Shown: positions 1 through 9,424 of the stretch, piece by piece
How positions within the stretch are numbered: the stretch's first letter is position 1
Layout: every line of letters starts with the position of its first letter
Assembly: GCF_004337365.2 (NCBI RefSeq)
Contig: NZ_CP044016.1
Span: forward strand, 2,356,001-2,420,000
Source of the DNA: Rhizosphaericola mali
GTDB taxonomy: Bacteria; Bacteroidota; Bacteroidia; Chitinophagales; Chitinophagaceae
Reading direction: 5' to 3'
Length of the DNA: 64,000 nt
Position numbers and translations under genes: made by a program
The notes under the pieces: model-generated
Databases searched by the model: none
What the model saw: the letters and a program-made list of their open reading frames with translations, nothing else
What the model was told of the DNA's origin: nothing

Positions 1-2
1 TA

Positions 3-2537
3 ACGAGAGCGACGGAAATGAAAAACATTAAATATACTTGGTCTTTTGGTGATGGAGAAAGTAGAAACACGGCTTCGAATGAAACATCAATTTTAAAAAC
101 GTATAATAGTCCAAATACTAACTTTAGTTATAGCGTACAATTAACAGCATCTGATATGGACGGTTGTAGTTCATATTTATACAAACCTTACTATTTAAAT
201 ATCAACAATCCTTATGCTTCTTTTTCCACATCTGATACCATTCTCTGCTCGTCTAAAAAAATAATAATTCAAAATAATTCTGATGCATCCACTCCATCCA
301 CTTATTTATGGACAGTTGGAAAATATTCTAAAACCTACCAAAATCGCTCAGATTTAAATATTAATGTAAATATTGACTCATTTCCACAAACATTCGATGT
401 AAACTTAAAAGTTACGGATGCAGTAGGTTGTACAAAAGACACAACTATAAAAAACTATATAAAATTCCAAAAACCGAAAGCTAGTTTCACGATTGTAAAT
501 AGTGACCTTATTTCAACTTGTCCGCCTTATACGCTACAACTAAAAAACACATCTACCAGTTCTGATTCAACAGGGGTTTGGAGATTTAGTGATGGGACTT
601 CTGATCTTGGTGACACATCTATATATTATTCTGTATTACATCCTGGATATAATACCATTAATTTAATCAACTATGGATATGATGGCTGTATAGATTCCAC
701 TAGTCAAACAATAAAAGTGAAAGGCCCGATTGCTAAACTTAGAGCAACAGACACAATTGGTTGCTTGCCTTTAAAAACAAATTTCCAAGTTGCGACATCA
801 GACTCCATAGTGAGCTATCAATGGGCATTGGGGGATGGTACAAATTTCAATTCTTCAAGTATAAAATCATATAGTTATAATTATACAAATAGAGGTAACT
901 ATTGGCCAACAGTCCTTGTTATAGGTGGCCCTGAGGAAGGAGGATGTACGGACTTATTAACGTTAAACGATTCTATAATTGCCAATACACAATATCCCAA
1001 AATTGATATTGTCAACAAAGAGGTTATTTGTACCTTGGATACTGCTACTTTTATAAATGTAAAAGATACTTTGGGTTTTCAAGTGAAAAAATATACATGG
1101 CATTGGAATGATGGTTCTCAAGATCAGATTACGGACATCGACTCTATAAAGCATGTTTTTTATGGAAAAAATCAAACTTATCCCATCTATTTGACAGCAG
1201 AGACGGAGTATTGTACGGTTAGTTCAGATACATTAAATGTCGCTTATCATCTAAAACCGGTCGTCAATTTTGAGAGCCCGAACGAACTTTGTAAAAATGA
1301 TAGTTTGCACTTATTATCATCAGTTACAAATACAGAAAATTCAGACAATAATTTCAAATGGTATATGGGAGATTCGCTCATCTACACGGGAAAAGATTCA
1401 ACTTATTCAAATCTACTACCCTATTTAAATTTTAACAATTTAAAATTAATCGTCCAAACAGAATCTGGATGCTCCGATTCTATTATTAAACCAATAAACC
1501 TTTTAGATCTCCCTTCTTTAACTTTTAAAACATTACAAAAATTTTGTACCGGAGATTCTATTTCAATAAATACGACAAGTGATGCTACTAGTTTTAAATG
1601 GACGCCAACTCTTTATATAACAAATGATTCCGTCCAGAGTCCTATTATTTTTCCAGACAGTACGAAAACATTTTATGTAAATTTAGTGGGAGCTAATAGT
1701 TGTAAAAATACAGACAGTATACTTGTTCCCGTTGATCAAAAGGTAGGTCTAACATTTATCGATAATTACAACTATTGTATATCCGATAGTTCTAATCTAA
1801 GCTTAAATGCAAATGCAATAAATACCAATCAATTTTTATGGTCAAGTATACCCAGTACAGGGTACATGTCAAGCGATAGTGGATCGTCTATTAATGTAAA
1901 GCCAATAACTACAACAACTTACAAGGTAGTTGCTATTAGTCAAAATACCTGCCCTGACGAATATGGTAATATTTTGGTAAATGCCTACCAAAGGCCAGAA
2001 ATCAGTTTTGCTTCCAAAATTATATCCATTGGAGCTGGTGAATACTTTTATTTAAATCCTCAAATCAACCATAATAATAGCACGCTATATCACTATCAAT
2101 GGTTACCAACCACTGGGCTAGACAATCCATATAGTGAAAATCCTAAAGCTATAAGTGATCAGGACATTACTTATACCTTAAATATCTCGAGTAACTTTGG
2201 ATGTGCAGCCAGTGACTCCATAACTGTTAAAGTTTTATGTTCCTCATCCAAACTATTTATGGCAAATGCATTTACGCCTAATGGAGATGGAAAAAATGAT
2301 CGTTTCTACGTCACCGGCTACGGTATTAAGTCTGTGGAGCACTTTATCATTGTTGATAGATGGGGTAAAAAGATGTTTGAAAGAAATAATATTATGTCCA
2401 ATGATTTTTCTCAAGGATGGGATGGGACGACAAATGGAAAGCAGGTTGAGCCAGGGACTTACATGTATTTTGCCGATATCATTTGTACCGAAGGTCAGAA
2501 ATATCAATTAAAAGGTAGTGTAACTTTAATTAGATAA
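3..2537 (+). CDS. PKD-repeat surface protein with T9SS type B sorting domain (5' truncated)
   Basis: The reading frame is open to the left edge, so the true start lies outside the window; an internal ATG at 18 is only an in-frame methionine. About 840 residues are visible. Repeated beta-sandwich segments carry PKD-like signatures (for example WSFGDGES at the very start, WALGDG and WHWNDG later) and many short Cys-containing Ig-like modules. The last ~100 residues form a gliding-motility-associated (CHU_C, T9SS type B) C-terminal domain: AFTPNGDGKNDRF, then DRWGKKMF, GWDGT and a final KGSVTLIR. Family knowledge: such proteins cross the outer membrane through the type IX system and stay on or leave the cell surface as adhesins or matrix proteins. 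The specific ligand cannot be read. Confidence 0.9.
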   Translation, partial: TRATEMKNIKYTWSFGDGESRNTASNETSILKTYNSPNTNFSYSVQLTASDMDGCSSYLYKPYYLNINNPYASFSTSDTILCSSKKIIIQNNSDASTPSTYLWTVGKYSKTYQNRSDLNINVNIDSFPQTFDVNLKVTDAVGCTKDTTIKNYIKFQKPKASFTIVNSDLISTCPPYTLQLKNTSTSSDSTGVWRFSDGTSDLGDTSIYYSVLHPGYNTINLINYGYDGCIDSTSQTIKVKGPIAKLRATDTIGCLPLKTNFQVATSDSIVSYQWALGDGTNFNSSSIKSYSYNYTNRGNYWPTVLVIGGPEEGGCTDLLTLNDSIIANTQYPKIDIVNKEVICTLDTATFINVKDTLGFQVKKYTWHWNDGSQDQITDIDSIKHVFYGKNQTYPIYLTAETEYCTVSSDTLNVAYHLKPVVNFESPNELCKNDSLHLLSSVTNTENSDNNFKWYMGDSLIYTGKDSTYSNLLPYLNFNNLKLIVQTESGCSDSIIKPINLLDLPSLTFKTLQKFCTGDSISINTTSDATSFKWTPTLYITNDSVQSPIIFPDSTKTFYVNLVGANSCKNTDSILVPVDQKVGLTFIDNYNYCISDSSNLSLNANAINTNQFLWSSIPSTGYMSSDSGSSINVKPITTTTYKVVAISQNTCPDEYGNILVNAYQRPEISFASKIISIGAGEYFYLNPQINHNNSTLYHYQWLPTTGLDNPYSENPKAISDQDITYTLNISSNFGCAASDSITVKVLCSSSKLFMANAFTPNGDGKNDRFYVTGYGIKSVEHFIIVDRWGKKMFERNNIMSNDFSQGWDGTTNGKQVEPGTYMYFADIICTEGQKYQLKGSVTLIR

Positions 2538-2565
2538 AACGTAGAGGGCAGATAATTATACTCCT

Positions 2566-3753
2566 TTAATTTTTACTATTTAAAATTAAATTTCTATAAT
2601 GTTGACAAAAAACATCGCGACCAAATTTTTCCTTGGCAATCTCTTGATTTCTTTTTCCTAAGGATTTTTTTAATGCCGGTTGATCAATTAATAATCTAAT
2701 ATTTTTCATTCCTTCCTCAACGATCTCCTTTTCATCTTTGGAAAAAATCAATAATCCATTTTCTTTATGGTGAATATAATCTGGAATCCCATTAACGGCA
2801 GTTGAGAGTACAACTTTATTTCTAGCCATCATCGTCATGACAACTAAAGGCAATCCTTCGTATGCAGAAGTTAAAATAAGTACATCAGATTGATCATAAA
2901 TCTGATCCATCTTATTTTGATCAGAAATATTTCCATAAAATGTGCAAAAGAAATATTCTTTAATATCAAATACATTTTCAACATCGCCCACAAACGAAAA
3001 ATGTACTTTATCTCCAGCATCATACATTTTCTTAGCAATTTCTGCTATTAGATAAACACGCTTTTGAGGCGCTCCACGTCCTACAAATACCACTTCAAGT
3101 ATTTCATTTTCACTTTCTTTATAGGCTGGAATATCTATCGCATTATCCCAAAATATTACTTTTTCAAAGTATTTTTTTGGTAAATTATTCTCTTGATATT
3201 GCGTTTCGATTTTTTCTTGTAGCTCTTTTGTACTTACTACTCGATGATCGATCTTATCCACCCAGCCGATACTATATGGCAACCAAGTATTCAGATGACA
3301 AAGTTCGATTCTCCTTGTGGAAGATTTGACATGTGCCAACATTTTGTAAAAAAATAAACATTCTCCACCAAAAATCATTGGATCTTCGGATTTATTAATC
3401 CATGTTGAAATCACTCCACGGAAAAAGAAATTGACAAAATGAATAATCTTATGATCGATATATTTACTTAAATCAATAATTCTGGTATTTTCAACGGATG
3501 CAAAGCGTTCTAAAAATTGATTATTCTTGGGAATCTTAGAGAAAATCACCAATTTATTTTTATCCTTTAAGCATTCTAAAATATCTACATTCACTCTGGG
3601 AGCACCACCTATATCTCCATTAGGAACGAAGAAAAATAAATCGTATTTTTTATCTAATTTATAGATACTTCCTACAATTTTTCCCAAAAGCACAAAGGGT
3701 GACATTGCAATAGTTTCCCAAAAGAATTTTCTTTTTGCTCCTTTATAAGTCAT
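2566..3753 (-). CDS. glycosyltransferase, GT4-like (GT-B fold)
   Basis: This 395-residue protein has the two-lobed GT-B pattern of group 1 (GT4) glycosyltransferases. An N-terminal GGAPRVN loop lies near residues 49-55, the nucleotide-sugar half begins with VGRGAPQKR (about 224-232), and the SAYEGLPLVV donor-binding segment (296-305) has the usual acidic residue. No signal peptide or clear membrane span is seen. Its start codon shares one base with the stop of the upstream epimerase-like gene (TAATG), so the two are probably translationally coupled. Context suggests synthesis of a surface glycan such as LPS O-antigen or capsule; donor and acceptor are unknown. Confidence 0.85.
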   Translation of the reverse strand: MTYKGAKRKFFWETIAMSPFVLLGKIVGSIYKLDKKYDLFFFVPNGDIGGAPRVNVDILECLKDKNKLVIFSKIPKNNQFLERFASVENTRIIDLSKYIDHKIIHFVNFFFRGVISTWINKSEDPMIFGGECLFFYKMLAHVKSSTRRIELCHLNTWLPYSIGWVDKIDHRVVSTKELQEKIETQYQENNLPKKYFEKVIFWDNAIDIPAYKESENEILEVVFVGRGAPQKRVYLIAEIAKKMYDAGDKVHFSFVGDVENVFDIKEYFFCTFYGNISDQNKMDQIYDQSDVLILTSAYEGLPLVVMTMMARNKVVLSTAVNGIPDYIHHKENGLLIFSKDEKEIVEEGMKNIRLLIDQPALKKSLGKRNQEIAKEKFGRDVFCQHYRNLILNSKN

Positions 3754-4442
3754 TACGATCGATAGTATTTTTTTAATACGTTTTGCAAATAATTATTTGT
3801 AAAAATAGTATTTAAAAATGGAATATAATTTTCCATATTCAGCATGGGAATATTGGGCTGACTTGGTTTATCTACATAGTTATAGTTTCCATTTTTATTC
3901 ACCAAAACCTCGATAGCGTCAACTATAATTTCTATTTTATAGTTATGCAAATTGGCAATATCTAAAATTCGATTTTCCTTTTTGGAATCTACAAGTATAG
4001 TTTGAATAATAGCGAAAGCGTCTACAATATCAATAATATTGCGCTCCGCGCCTTTCCAAACTGTAAAGTGTTGATAATTTTTAATACGTAAATAAAGATA
4101 ATTAAGTATCGTATTTTGATTCTCCGTTTTGCCGATAAGATTGGAAATCCGGAAAATATTCCATTTACTACTGTGATCTTGAATTAGTTTTTCCAAAGCC
4201 AATTTATGCAAAACATAAGGAGTTGTTTTCATCTCCTCGTCGTAAATACTGCATGTACTGAAATAGATTAAATGCTTATCAGGATAATTATGAATAATTT
4301 CTAATAGTAATTTTTTCTCTCTTTCAAATGGTTCGGGATTTCTTTCTGAAGAATTGGAAACACCAGATGCAAATACGACAAAATCATTATTATTTTTATA
4401 TATTTCAAAAGCTTTCGCTACCAATCCATTACCAATAACCAT
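3753..4442 (-). CDS. short NAD-dependent epimerase/dehydratase-like protein
   Basis: The product has 229 residues. The N-terminus VIGNGLVAKAF gives a Rossmann GxGxxA nucleotide-binding loop at residues 4-9. FSTCSIYD (61-68) and YVLHK (76-80) supply the Ser/Thr and YxxxK catalytic pattern of extended short-chain dehydrogenases, which usually run to about 300 residues; the substrate half is therefore shortened. It lies between two glycosyltransferase genes on the same strand, 33 bases downstream of the first and overlapping the second by one base. I infer a role in making or modifying a nucleotide sugar for the neighbouring transferases; the exact reaction is not recognisable. Confidence 0.75.
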   Translation of the reverse strand: MVIGNGLVAKAFEIYKNNNDFVVFASGVSNSSERNPEPFEREKKLLLEIIHNYPDKHLIYFSTCSIYDEEMKTTPYVLHKLALEKLIQDHSSKWNIFRISNLIGKTENQNTILNYLYLRIKNYQHFTVWKGAERNIIDIVDAFAIIQTILVDSKKENRILDIANLHNYKIEIIVDAIEVLVNKNGNYNYVDKPSQPNIPMLNMENYIPFLNTIFTNNYLQNVLKKYYRS

Positions 4443-4475
4443 CCTAAAAATTTGCTCAAAAGTATTGTAAATTAA

Positions 4476-5438
4476 TTATTTCCAATTCCTTTCGAGCTTT
4501 TTTCTCTTTACAAGTTGATTGTAATTCCAAGTCATCCATAATTTAGAAAAAAGACCATTTTTCAAAATTGATACGGGGATTTTACTTTGCGCATTTATCA
4601 TCCTTCGAATAATCTCCGGCCATTTATCGGAATCAACATAGGATGAAGTATCCTTAAAACCTCTAACTCCTAAATTGCGTAGCAATCTCCACCAACTATC
4701 AAATACAATGATATTTCGAAAAGACGCCAAACCATACTTTTCCAAAATAATCATGGCCTCGGGCAATTCCACTTGCTTTTGATATTTTACTTCTTGCGTT
4801 ATTTGAATGTCACTCATCCCAATATTTACCAAAATTTCATCTAAATAGACAAATCGAGTTTGTCGTAAAATTCGAATATAATAATCTAAATCTACGCGCC
4901 AACGCAAGCGTTCATCATATACATCCGACAGACTTCTATGAACCATCGTCACACTCGGAGGACCAATTACATTCGAACTCATCAATATCAAGGGTTCTTG
5001 TTCTAATTGCTTTTTCCATAGAGCAGAAAGTCGTTTTGAACTATCTAAAGCACCAGTATTTAATTGAATATTTTGATAAGCGGAAAAAATGAATTTAGCA
5101 TTGGATAGTTTAGCGGCATTAGCAAATTTTTCCAAACTGTCACTTTCTGTGAACCAATCATCGTCATGCATAATTTTTAACCACTCTCCTCTACACATTT
5201 TTATTGCAAAATTCCAGTTTGCTGGCATTCCTTTAGCAGGACGATTATGGCAATAATGAATAGATTTTAATTTATCCCTATATCTATCTACTAAATTAGC
5301 AACATCCAGATTGGGACTATCATCAGAAATAATAACCTCAAAATCCTTCCATGTTTGTAACACAATGGAATCCAATAACTTTTGCAAATAAAACTCATTT
5401 TTATAAGCAGGTATATAAATGGAAATAAATGGCGACAT
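4476..5438 (-). CDS. glycosyltransferase family 2
   Basis: This 320-residue GT-A protein opens with the family 2 strand ISIYIPAYKNEFYLQKLLDSI. It carries the nucleotide-binding acidic motif SDDS (38-41) and the metal-binding HDDDW (91-95). A DLDYYIRILR segment further on resembles the acceptor-side region of these enzymes. There is no signal peptide, so it acts in the cytoplasm or at the inner membrane face. It is the first gene of a three-gene minus-strand operon and is divergent from another GT2 gene across a 70-base gap. Likely surface polysaccharide synthesis; the sugar is not known. Confidence 0.88.
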   Translation of the reverse strand: MSPFISIYIPAYKNEFYLQKLLDSIVLQTWKDFEVIISDDSPNLDVANLVDRYRDKLKSIHYCHNRPAKGMPANWNFAIKMCRGEWLKIMHDDDWFTESDSLEKFANAAKLSNAKFIFSAYQNIQLNTGALDSSKRLSALWKKQLEQEPLILMSSNVIGPPSVTMVHRSLSDVYDERLRWRVDLDYYIRILRQTRFVYLDEILVNIGMSDIQITQEVKYQKQVELPEAMIILEKYGLASFRNIIVFDSWWRLLRNLGVRGFKDTSSYVDSDKWPEIIRRMINAQSKIPVSILKNGLFSKLWMTWNYNQLVKRKKLERNWK

Positions 5439-5508
5439 TGTATTGGAAAAATTGAATTACGTTACTATTTTCTATATTGCAGCAAAGTAAAGATTCTATT
5501 TTAATAAA

Positions 5509-6366
5509 ATGAAGGAAAAATTAGCCGCGTCCGTTATCTTGTACAATCCTCCATCATCGACTTGGAAAAATATCGAAACATATCTTCCATTTGTAGAGAA
5601 ATTGTACGTTTTAGACAATTCGCTACAAAGCAATGAACAAGAATTGATTGCTGCTATTTCAGATAAAAATAAAATAGAATATATCTCCAAAAATGAAAAT
5701 CTTGGAATTTCCGTTCAATTAAATATTGCTTGCAAGAAAGCGATTGCCGATGGTTATGAGTGGTTATTGACGATGGATCAGGATTCTTATTTTGATCTAG
5801 AGAAAATGGAAGAATATATAAACTGTATTATATCATTTCCTCATTATGAGGAAACAGCTATTTTCGGATTTGTCCAAACAAAAGAGCCGCAAGCGATTGG
5901 TTGTGCTTTTGATTATACTTTAAATCTAATCACATCTGGAAGTATTGTAAATCTGACAGCTTATAAAGAAACGCATGGCTTTGACGAGCAATTATTTATT
6001 GATGCCGTTGATCAGGATTTTTGCTATCAGTGTGTGCAATTGGGTTATAAATTAGTCAAATTTAAAAATATCGTTTTTCACCATTCGCTTGGAGAAGTAA
6101 AAAACTTTAGATCTTTTAAATCTGGAAAAATGACAACGCGCAGTTTACACAGTCCCATTCGTCTTTACTACATGATTAGAAATTTCAAATACATGCAAAA
6201 AAAATATCCCGAACAAGAATTTGCACAGGATATTTTAGCCACGAAAAAAGATATTTATATTCGAATTAAAAATAATTTACTATATGGAAATCAGCGTTTG
6301 CAGGTTTTGAAGAGCATTCAAAAAGCATTTGCAGACTTCCGAAATAATAAAATGGGTAAGGCTTAA
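5509..6366 (+). CDS. glycosyltransferase family 2, rhamnosyltransferase-like
   Basis: The 285-residue product begins KLAASVILYNPP, has VLDNS (34-38) and NENLGI (63-68), and a metal-binding MDQDS (89-93). This motif order is typical of rhamnosyltransferase-type GT2 enzymes of O-antigen clusters. A later FIDAVDQDFCYQ segment matches the conserved VD.D..LR-type region of that group. It is divergent from the minus-strand glycosyltransferase operon. Its stop codon overlaps the stop of the convergent OmpA-family gene by four bases (TTAA). The rhamnosyl specificity is inferred from similarity of pattern only. Confidence 0.85.
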   Translation: MKEKLAASVILYNPPSSTWKNIETYLPFVEKLYVLDNSLQSNEQELIAAISDKNKIEYISKNENLGISVQLNIACKKAIADGYEWLLTMDQDSYFDLEKMEEYINCIISFPHYEETAIFGFVQTKEPQAIGCAFDYTLNLITSGSIVNLTAYKETHGFDEQLFIDAVDQDFCYQCVQLGYKLVKFKNIVFHHSLGEVKNFRSFKSGKMTTRSLHSPIRLYYMIRNFKYMQKKYPEQEFAQDILATKKDIYIRIKNNLLYGNQRLQVLKSIQKAFADFRNNKMGKA

Positions 6367-7193
6367 TTACCTTCGATTAATTTATATAACTCATCCAATT
6401 TTGGAGATAATATAATTTCTGTTCTTCTATTTTTCGCTCTTCCTTCTGGAGTTGTATTAGTATCTACAGGATCGTAAGAACTATGACCAGACGCCACTAC
6501 ACTTTCGGGTTTTACTTTATAATCATTGACCAAAATACGAACAATTGAAGTTGCTCTTGCGGTACTTAAAGCCCAGTTATCTTGGAATTTACCACCACGA
6601 ATAGGAATAGAATCTGTATGCCCCTCAATATCAACAGAGATATCTTGATTTTGATTTAATACGTCTGCTAACTTTGCTAACGCTAATTTACCTTTCTCAT
6701 TTACAGTGGCACTATTGGAAGGAAATAATAGATTTTCTTGCAAACTGACATATACTTTTCCATTCTTTTGAGAAATAGTCAATTCTTTAGAACTAAAACC
6801 ATTCAAAGCATCTACCATTTTTTGCCTTAAAGCATTTGCTTTTTCTTTTTGAGCATCTAGTAAAGCTTGTAATTGCTGTGTCTTAGCAATTTGACTTTGT
6901 AAGTTCCTACGATTTTCATCTAATTGTTTTTGATTTGAATTAGCATCATGCGCAAGATTATCATTTTCTTTATTCAATTTTTCAATTTGCGCATTTAGAT
7001 CACTGATTTTTTGATTCAATTGATCAATTTCATTGCCTTGTTCTGCCACTTTGTTGGCCAATCGAGCACTATCATTTTGTAAATATCTATATGCAATCTG
7101 GCTATCCAACAATTTCTTTTTTGACACACAACTTGTCAAAGAAATCAAACCAGCACTAATGATTGCTATCGAATACAGATTACTACCTTTCAT
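6363..7193 (-). CDS. OmpA-family peptidoglycan-binding lipoprotein
   Basis: The 276-residue product starts with a short hydrophobic signal ending in the lipobox LTSC (Cys22), so it should be lipidated. Residues about 40-130 are a heptad-rich, Gln/Asn/Lys-rich coiled coil. Residues about 150-265 form an OmpA-C domain with GHTDS (191-195) and NRRTEI (255-260), which in this family bind meso-diaminopimelate of peptidoglycan. The lipid anchor, rod-like spacer and peptidoglycan-binding end suggest an outer-membrane to cell-wall tether. No beta-barrel is present. Confidence 0.9.
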   Translation of the reverse strand: MKGSNLYSIAIISAGLISLTSCVSKKKLLDSQIAYRYLQNDSARLANKVAEQGNEIDQLNQKISDLNAQIEKLNKENDNLAHDANSNQKQLDENRRNLQSQIAKTQQLQALLDAQKEKANALRQKMVDALNGFSSKELTISQKNGKVYVSLQENLLFPSNSATVNEKGKLALAKLADVLNQNQDISVDIEGHTDSIPIRGGKFQDNWALSTARATSIVRILVNDYKVKPESVVASGHSSYDPVDTNTTPEGRAKNRRTEIILSPKLDELYKLIEGN

Positions 7194-7342
7194 AAATATT
7201 TTTAATATTATTGCTGCTAAATTAACTGTTTTACAATAAAAATAAGTTTAAGAAATCCTAAATCCTTAATATATATTTTCCTATAATTTGTATTAATTTT
7301 AATCTTTATAAAATTTGAATAGTCTAAATTAAAAATTAAATT

Positions 7343-7597
7343 ATGAAAAAAATCCTTTCAGCGTTGATGGCTCTGGTTTTATTTACCTCTGTTACCTTTG
7401 CACAATCAGCGACCAAGACAGCAGCAAAAGCTAAAACAAAAGTTACTGCAGCTGCAGACACCGCAAAACATTACAAAAAAGATGGCACTTTGGACAAAAG
7501 ATTTAATAGTTCCAAAGCAAGTCCTACAACTACAGCAAAGCATTTAAAAAAAGACGGAACATTGGATAAAAGATTTAAAGAAAACAAATCCAAATAA
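7343..7597 (+). CDS. small secreted protein with duplicated KKDGTLDKRF motif
   Basis: The 84-residue product has a clean signal peptide (residues 1-20, ending VTFA before QS). The mature part is very basic and Ala/Lys-rich. It contains two copies of a 13-residue unit, KHYKKDGTLDKRF (42-54) and KHLKKDGTLDKRF (66-78), differing at one position. The gene stands alone between the divergent OmpA-family gene and a strong bidirectional terminator. Similar short basic secreted proteins occur in related genomes as hypothetical proteins; I know of no assigned function. Binding of a polyanion is a guess from charge only. Confidence 0.75.
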   Translation: MKKILSALMALVLFTSVTFAQSATKTAAKAKTKVTAAADTAKHYKKDGTLDKRFNSSKASPTTTAKHLKKDGTLDKRFKENKSK

Positions 7598-7633
7598 AAA
7601 AATCCCCCATTTTTTAAAAAATGGGGGATTTTT
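7598..7633. terminator. bidirectional terminator between small secreted gene and sucC
   Basis: A perfect inverted repeat centred at 7615/7616 pairs AATCCCCC with GGGGGATT and has A/T runs on both sides, so it can end transcription from both the plus-strand gene and minus-strand sucC. Confidence 0.85.
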
Positions 7634-7654
7634 ATGTCTATTAGCAAATATCTT

Positions 7655-8881
7655 CTATAAAGCAAATACTGGAGATAAAGCATTTTTTATTTGTTCAGCA
7701 GCTTCACTTAATTTGATTGCAGAGATAACTTTTAGTCCACTGTTATCAATCATTATTTTTGCTTCTTCCGCATTAGTTCCTTGTAACCTTACAATAATCG
7801 GGATATTTATGTTTCCAATTTTTTTAAATGCTTCGATCACTCCCTCTGCCACTCTATCACATCTAACAATACCACCGAATATATTAATCAAAATTGCTTT
7901 CACATTTGGATCTTTTAGAATAATGTGAAAACCAGCTTCCACAGTTTGTGCATTGGCAGTTCCACCCACATCCAAAAAATTTGCTGGTTCGCCACCGCTT
8001 AATTTGATCATATCCATTGTCGCCATAGCCAAACCTGCACCATTGACCATACAACCTACGTTTCCATCCAATTTTACAAAATTCAAATTGTATTTTCCAG
8101 CTTCGACTTCCGTAGGATCTTCCTCTCGAATATCTCTCAAAATTTGTAATTCTGGATGACGATATAAGGCATTATCATCAATATTCACTTTGGCATCAAC
8201 AGCGATAATTTTATCATCACTTGTTTTGAACATAGGATTAATCTCGATTAATGCCGCATCCATACCTAAATAGGCATTATATAAATTCGTTACAAATTTT
8301 ACGGCATTTTTGTATGCATCGCCTGATAATCCCAAATTGAATGCTATCCTTCTAGCTTGAAAAGGCTCTAAAGTTCCGAATGGCATAACCCACTCTTTAA
8401 ACAATTTTTCTGGAGTATCATGAGCTACATCTTCAATATTCATCCCTCCTTCTGTACTATATATAATTACATTTTTTCCTTTTTCTCTATCAAATAAAAC
8501 AGAAATGTAAAATTCCTTCACTGGATTAGGACCAGGATAATAAACGTCCTGAGCTACAAACACAGAATTAACTAATTTTCCTTCAGGGCCCGTTTGAATG
8601 GTAACTAAAGTACCACCTAGAATATTATCTGCAATATTTTTTACTTCATTTTTATTTTTTGCAACGGCAACACCACGTTGATCCTTTCCTATAATGGTTC
8701 CTTTACCACGTCCTCCTGCATGTATTTGCGCTTTTAATACAGCAAAATTACTTGAAAATTCTTGTTTAATTCTTTCGTATGCATCTTCCGCATCAATGGA
8801 AGTCGATACATTTATTCCTTTTTGTGTAGGCACGGAGTATTTTTCCAATAAAGCTTTCGCTTGGTATTCATGTAAATTCAT
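7655..8881 (-). CDS. sucC: succinyl-CoA synthetase (ADP-forming) beta subunit
   Basis: The 408-residue protein starts MNLHEYQAKALLEKYSVP, the characteristic N-terminus of SucC. It carries the ATP-grasp loop AGGRGKG (55-61), the metal-binding ATP-grasp core, and a C-terminal CoA-ligase-type domain with IFGGIVRCDRVAEG. With the alpha subunit (SucD, not in this window) it converts succinyl-CoA, ADP and phosphate to succinate, CoA and ATP in the TCA cycle. Length is normal (about 390-410). The gene is monocistronic here, ending at a bidirectional hairpin. Separation from sucD is common in Bacteroidota. Confidence 0.97.
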   Translation of the reverse strand: MNLHEYQAKALLEKYSVPTQKGINVSTSIDAEDAYERIKQEFSSNFAVLKAQIHAGGRGKGTIIGKDQRGVAVAKNKNEVKNIADNILGGTLVTIQTGPEGKLVNSVFVAQDVYYPGPNPVKEFYISVLFDREKGKNVIIYSTEGGMNIEDVAHDTPEKLFKEWVMPFGTLEPFQARRIAFNLGLSGDAYKNAVKFVTNLYNAYLGMDAALIEINPMFKTSDDKIIAVDAKVNIDDNALYRHPELQILRDIREEDPTEVEAGKYNLNFVKLDGNVGCMVNGAGLAMATMDMIKLSGGEPANFLDVGGTANAQTVEAGFHIILKDPNVKAILINIFGGIVRCDRVAEGVIEAFKKIGNINIPIIVRLQGTNAEEAKIMIDNSGLKVISAIKLSEAAEQIKNALSPVFAL

Positions 8882-9020
8882 ATCGCTATATCGTAATTAA
8901 AAATTGATTGAAAGTTTCTTAATTAGAACGAATATAAATAATTTCACTAATGAAAGTTAGTTTTTTAATTATATTTTTATTTATTTGATATAGGGCAATT
9001 AAGCCCTCGATTAGTAGAGT

Positions 9021-9416
9021 TTATTTTTCATTTAACATTTCAAAAGCTATTAACACACCTTCAACTTGTGCTGACTGTAATAAATACTCTTCTTTGGAAA
9101 AATATTTAGCATCCAAAATTTCATGGGAAGGTTGTATTTCCATTGATAAGTCATATTCGAAACATTCTTGTTCCATTCTGATATCTTTTGCTTCTCCATA
9201 AGCCCAAGCTGAAATATGCCCGAAATATCTTAATTGACTTTTATCCAAATCAAAATTAAGCTCTTCTTTAATTTCACGTATCAAGCCATCTTCTGGAGTT
9301 TCGCCTTCGTCCAATTTACCACCAGGCAGATACCACGCATTTTTATTTTTACTAAATGCCAAAAGTAATTTTCCTTCTTTTACACTGATTAATGCAACGG
9401 TTGGTAATATTTTCAT
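9021..9416 (-). CDS. Nudix (NUDIX) hydrolase
   Basis: The Nudix box is readable as GKLDEGE, seven residues, then REIKEEL, matching Gx5Ex7REUxEE; the usual following Gly is Asn. The enzyme would hydrolyse a nucleoside diphosphate linked to another moiety; the substrate is not predictable. I place the start at ATG 9416 (MKILPTVALI). The alternative ATG at 9437 would put the start codon inside the lon terminator hairpin and adds seven residues not expected in the family. The product is then 131 residues. It follows lon on the same strand but the hairpin separates them. Confidence 0.85.
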   Translation of the reverse strand: MKILPTVALISVKEGKLLLAFSKNKNAWYLPGGKLDEGETPEDGLIREIKEELNFDLDKSQLRYFGHISAWAYGEAKDIRMEQECFEYDLSMEIQPSHEILDAKYFSKEEYLLQSAQVEGVLIAFEMLNEK

Positions 9417-9424
9417 ATTTATAA

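Noticed and set aside
18-20. ATG at 18 as the true start of the first gene
   Set aside because: The frame is open upstream to the window edge, and the sequence at this point is already in the middle of a PKD-like strand with no signal peptide.
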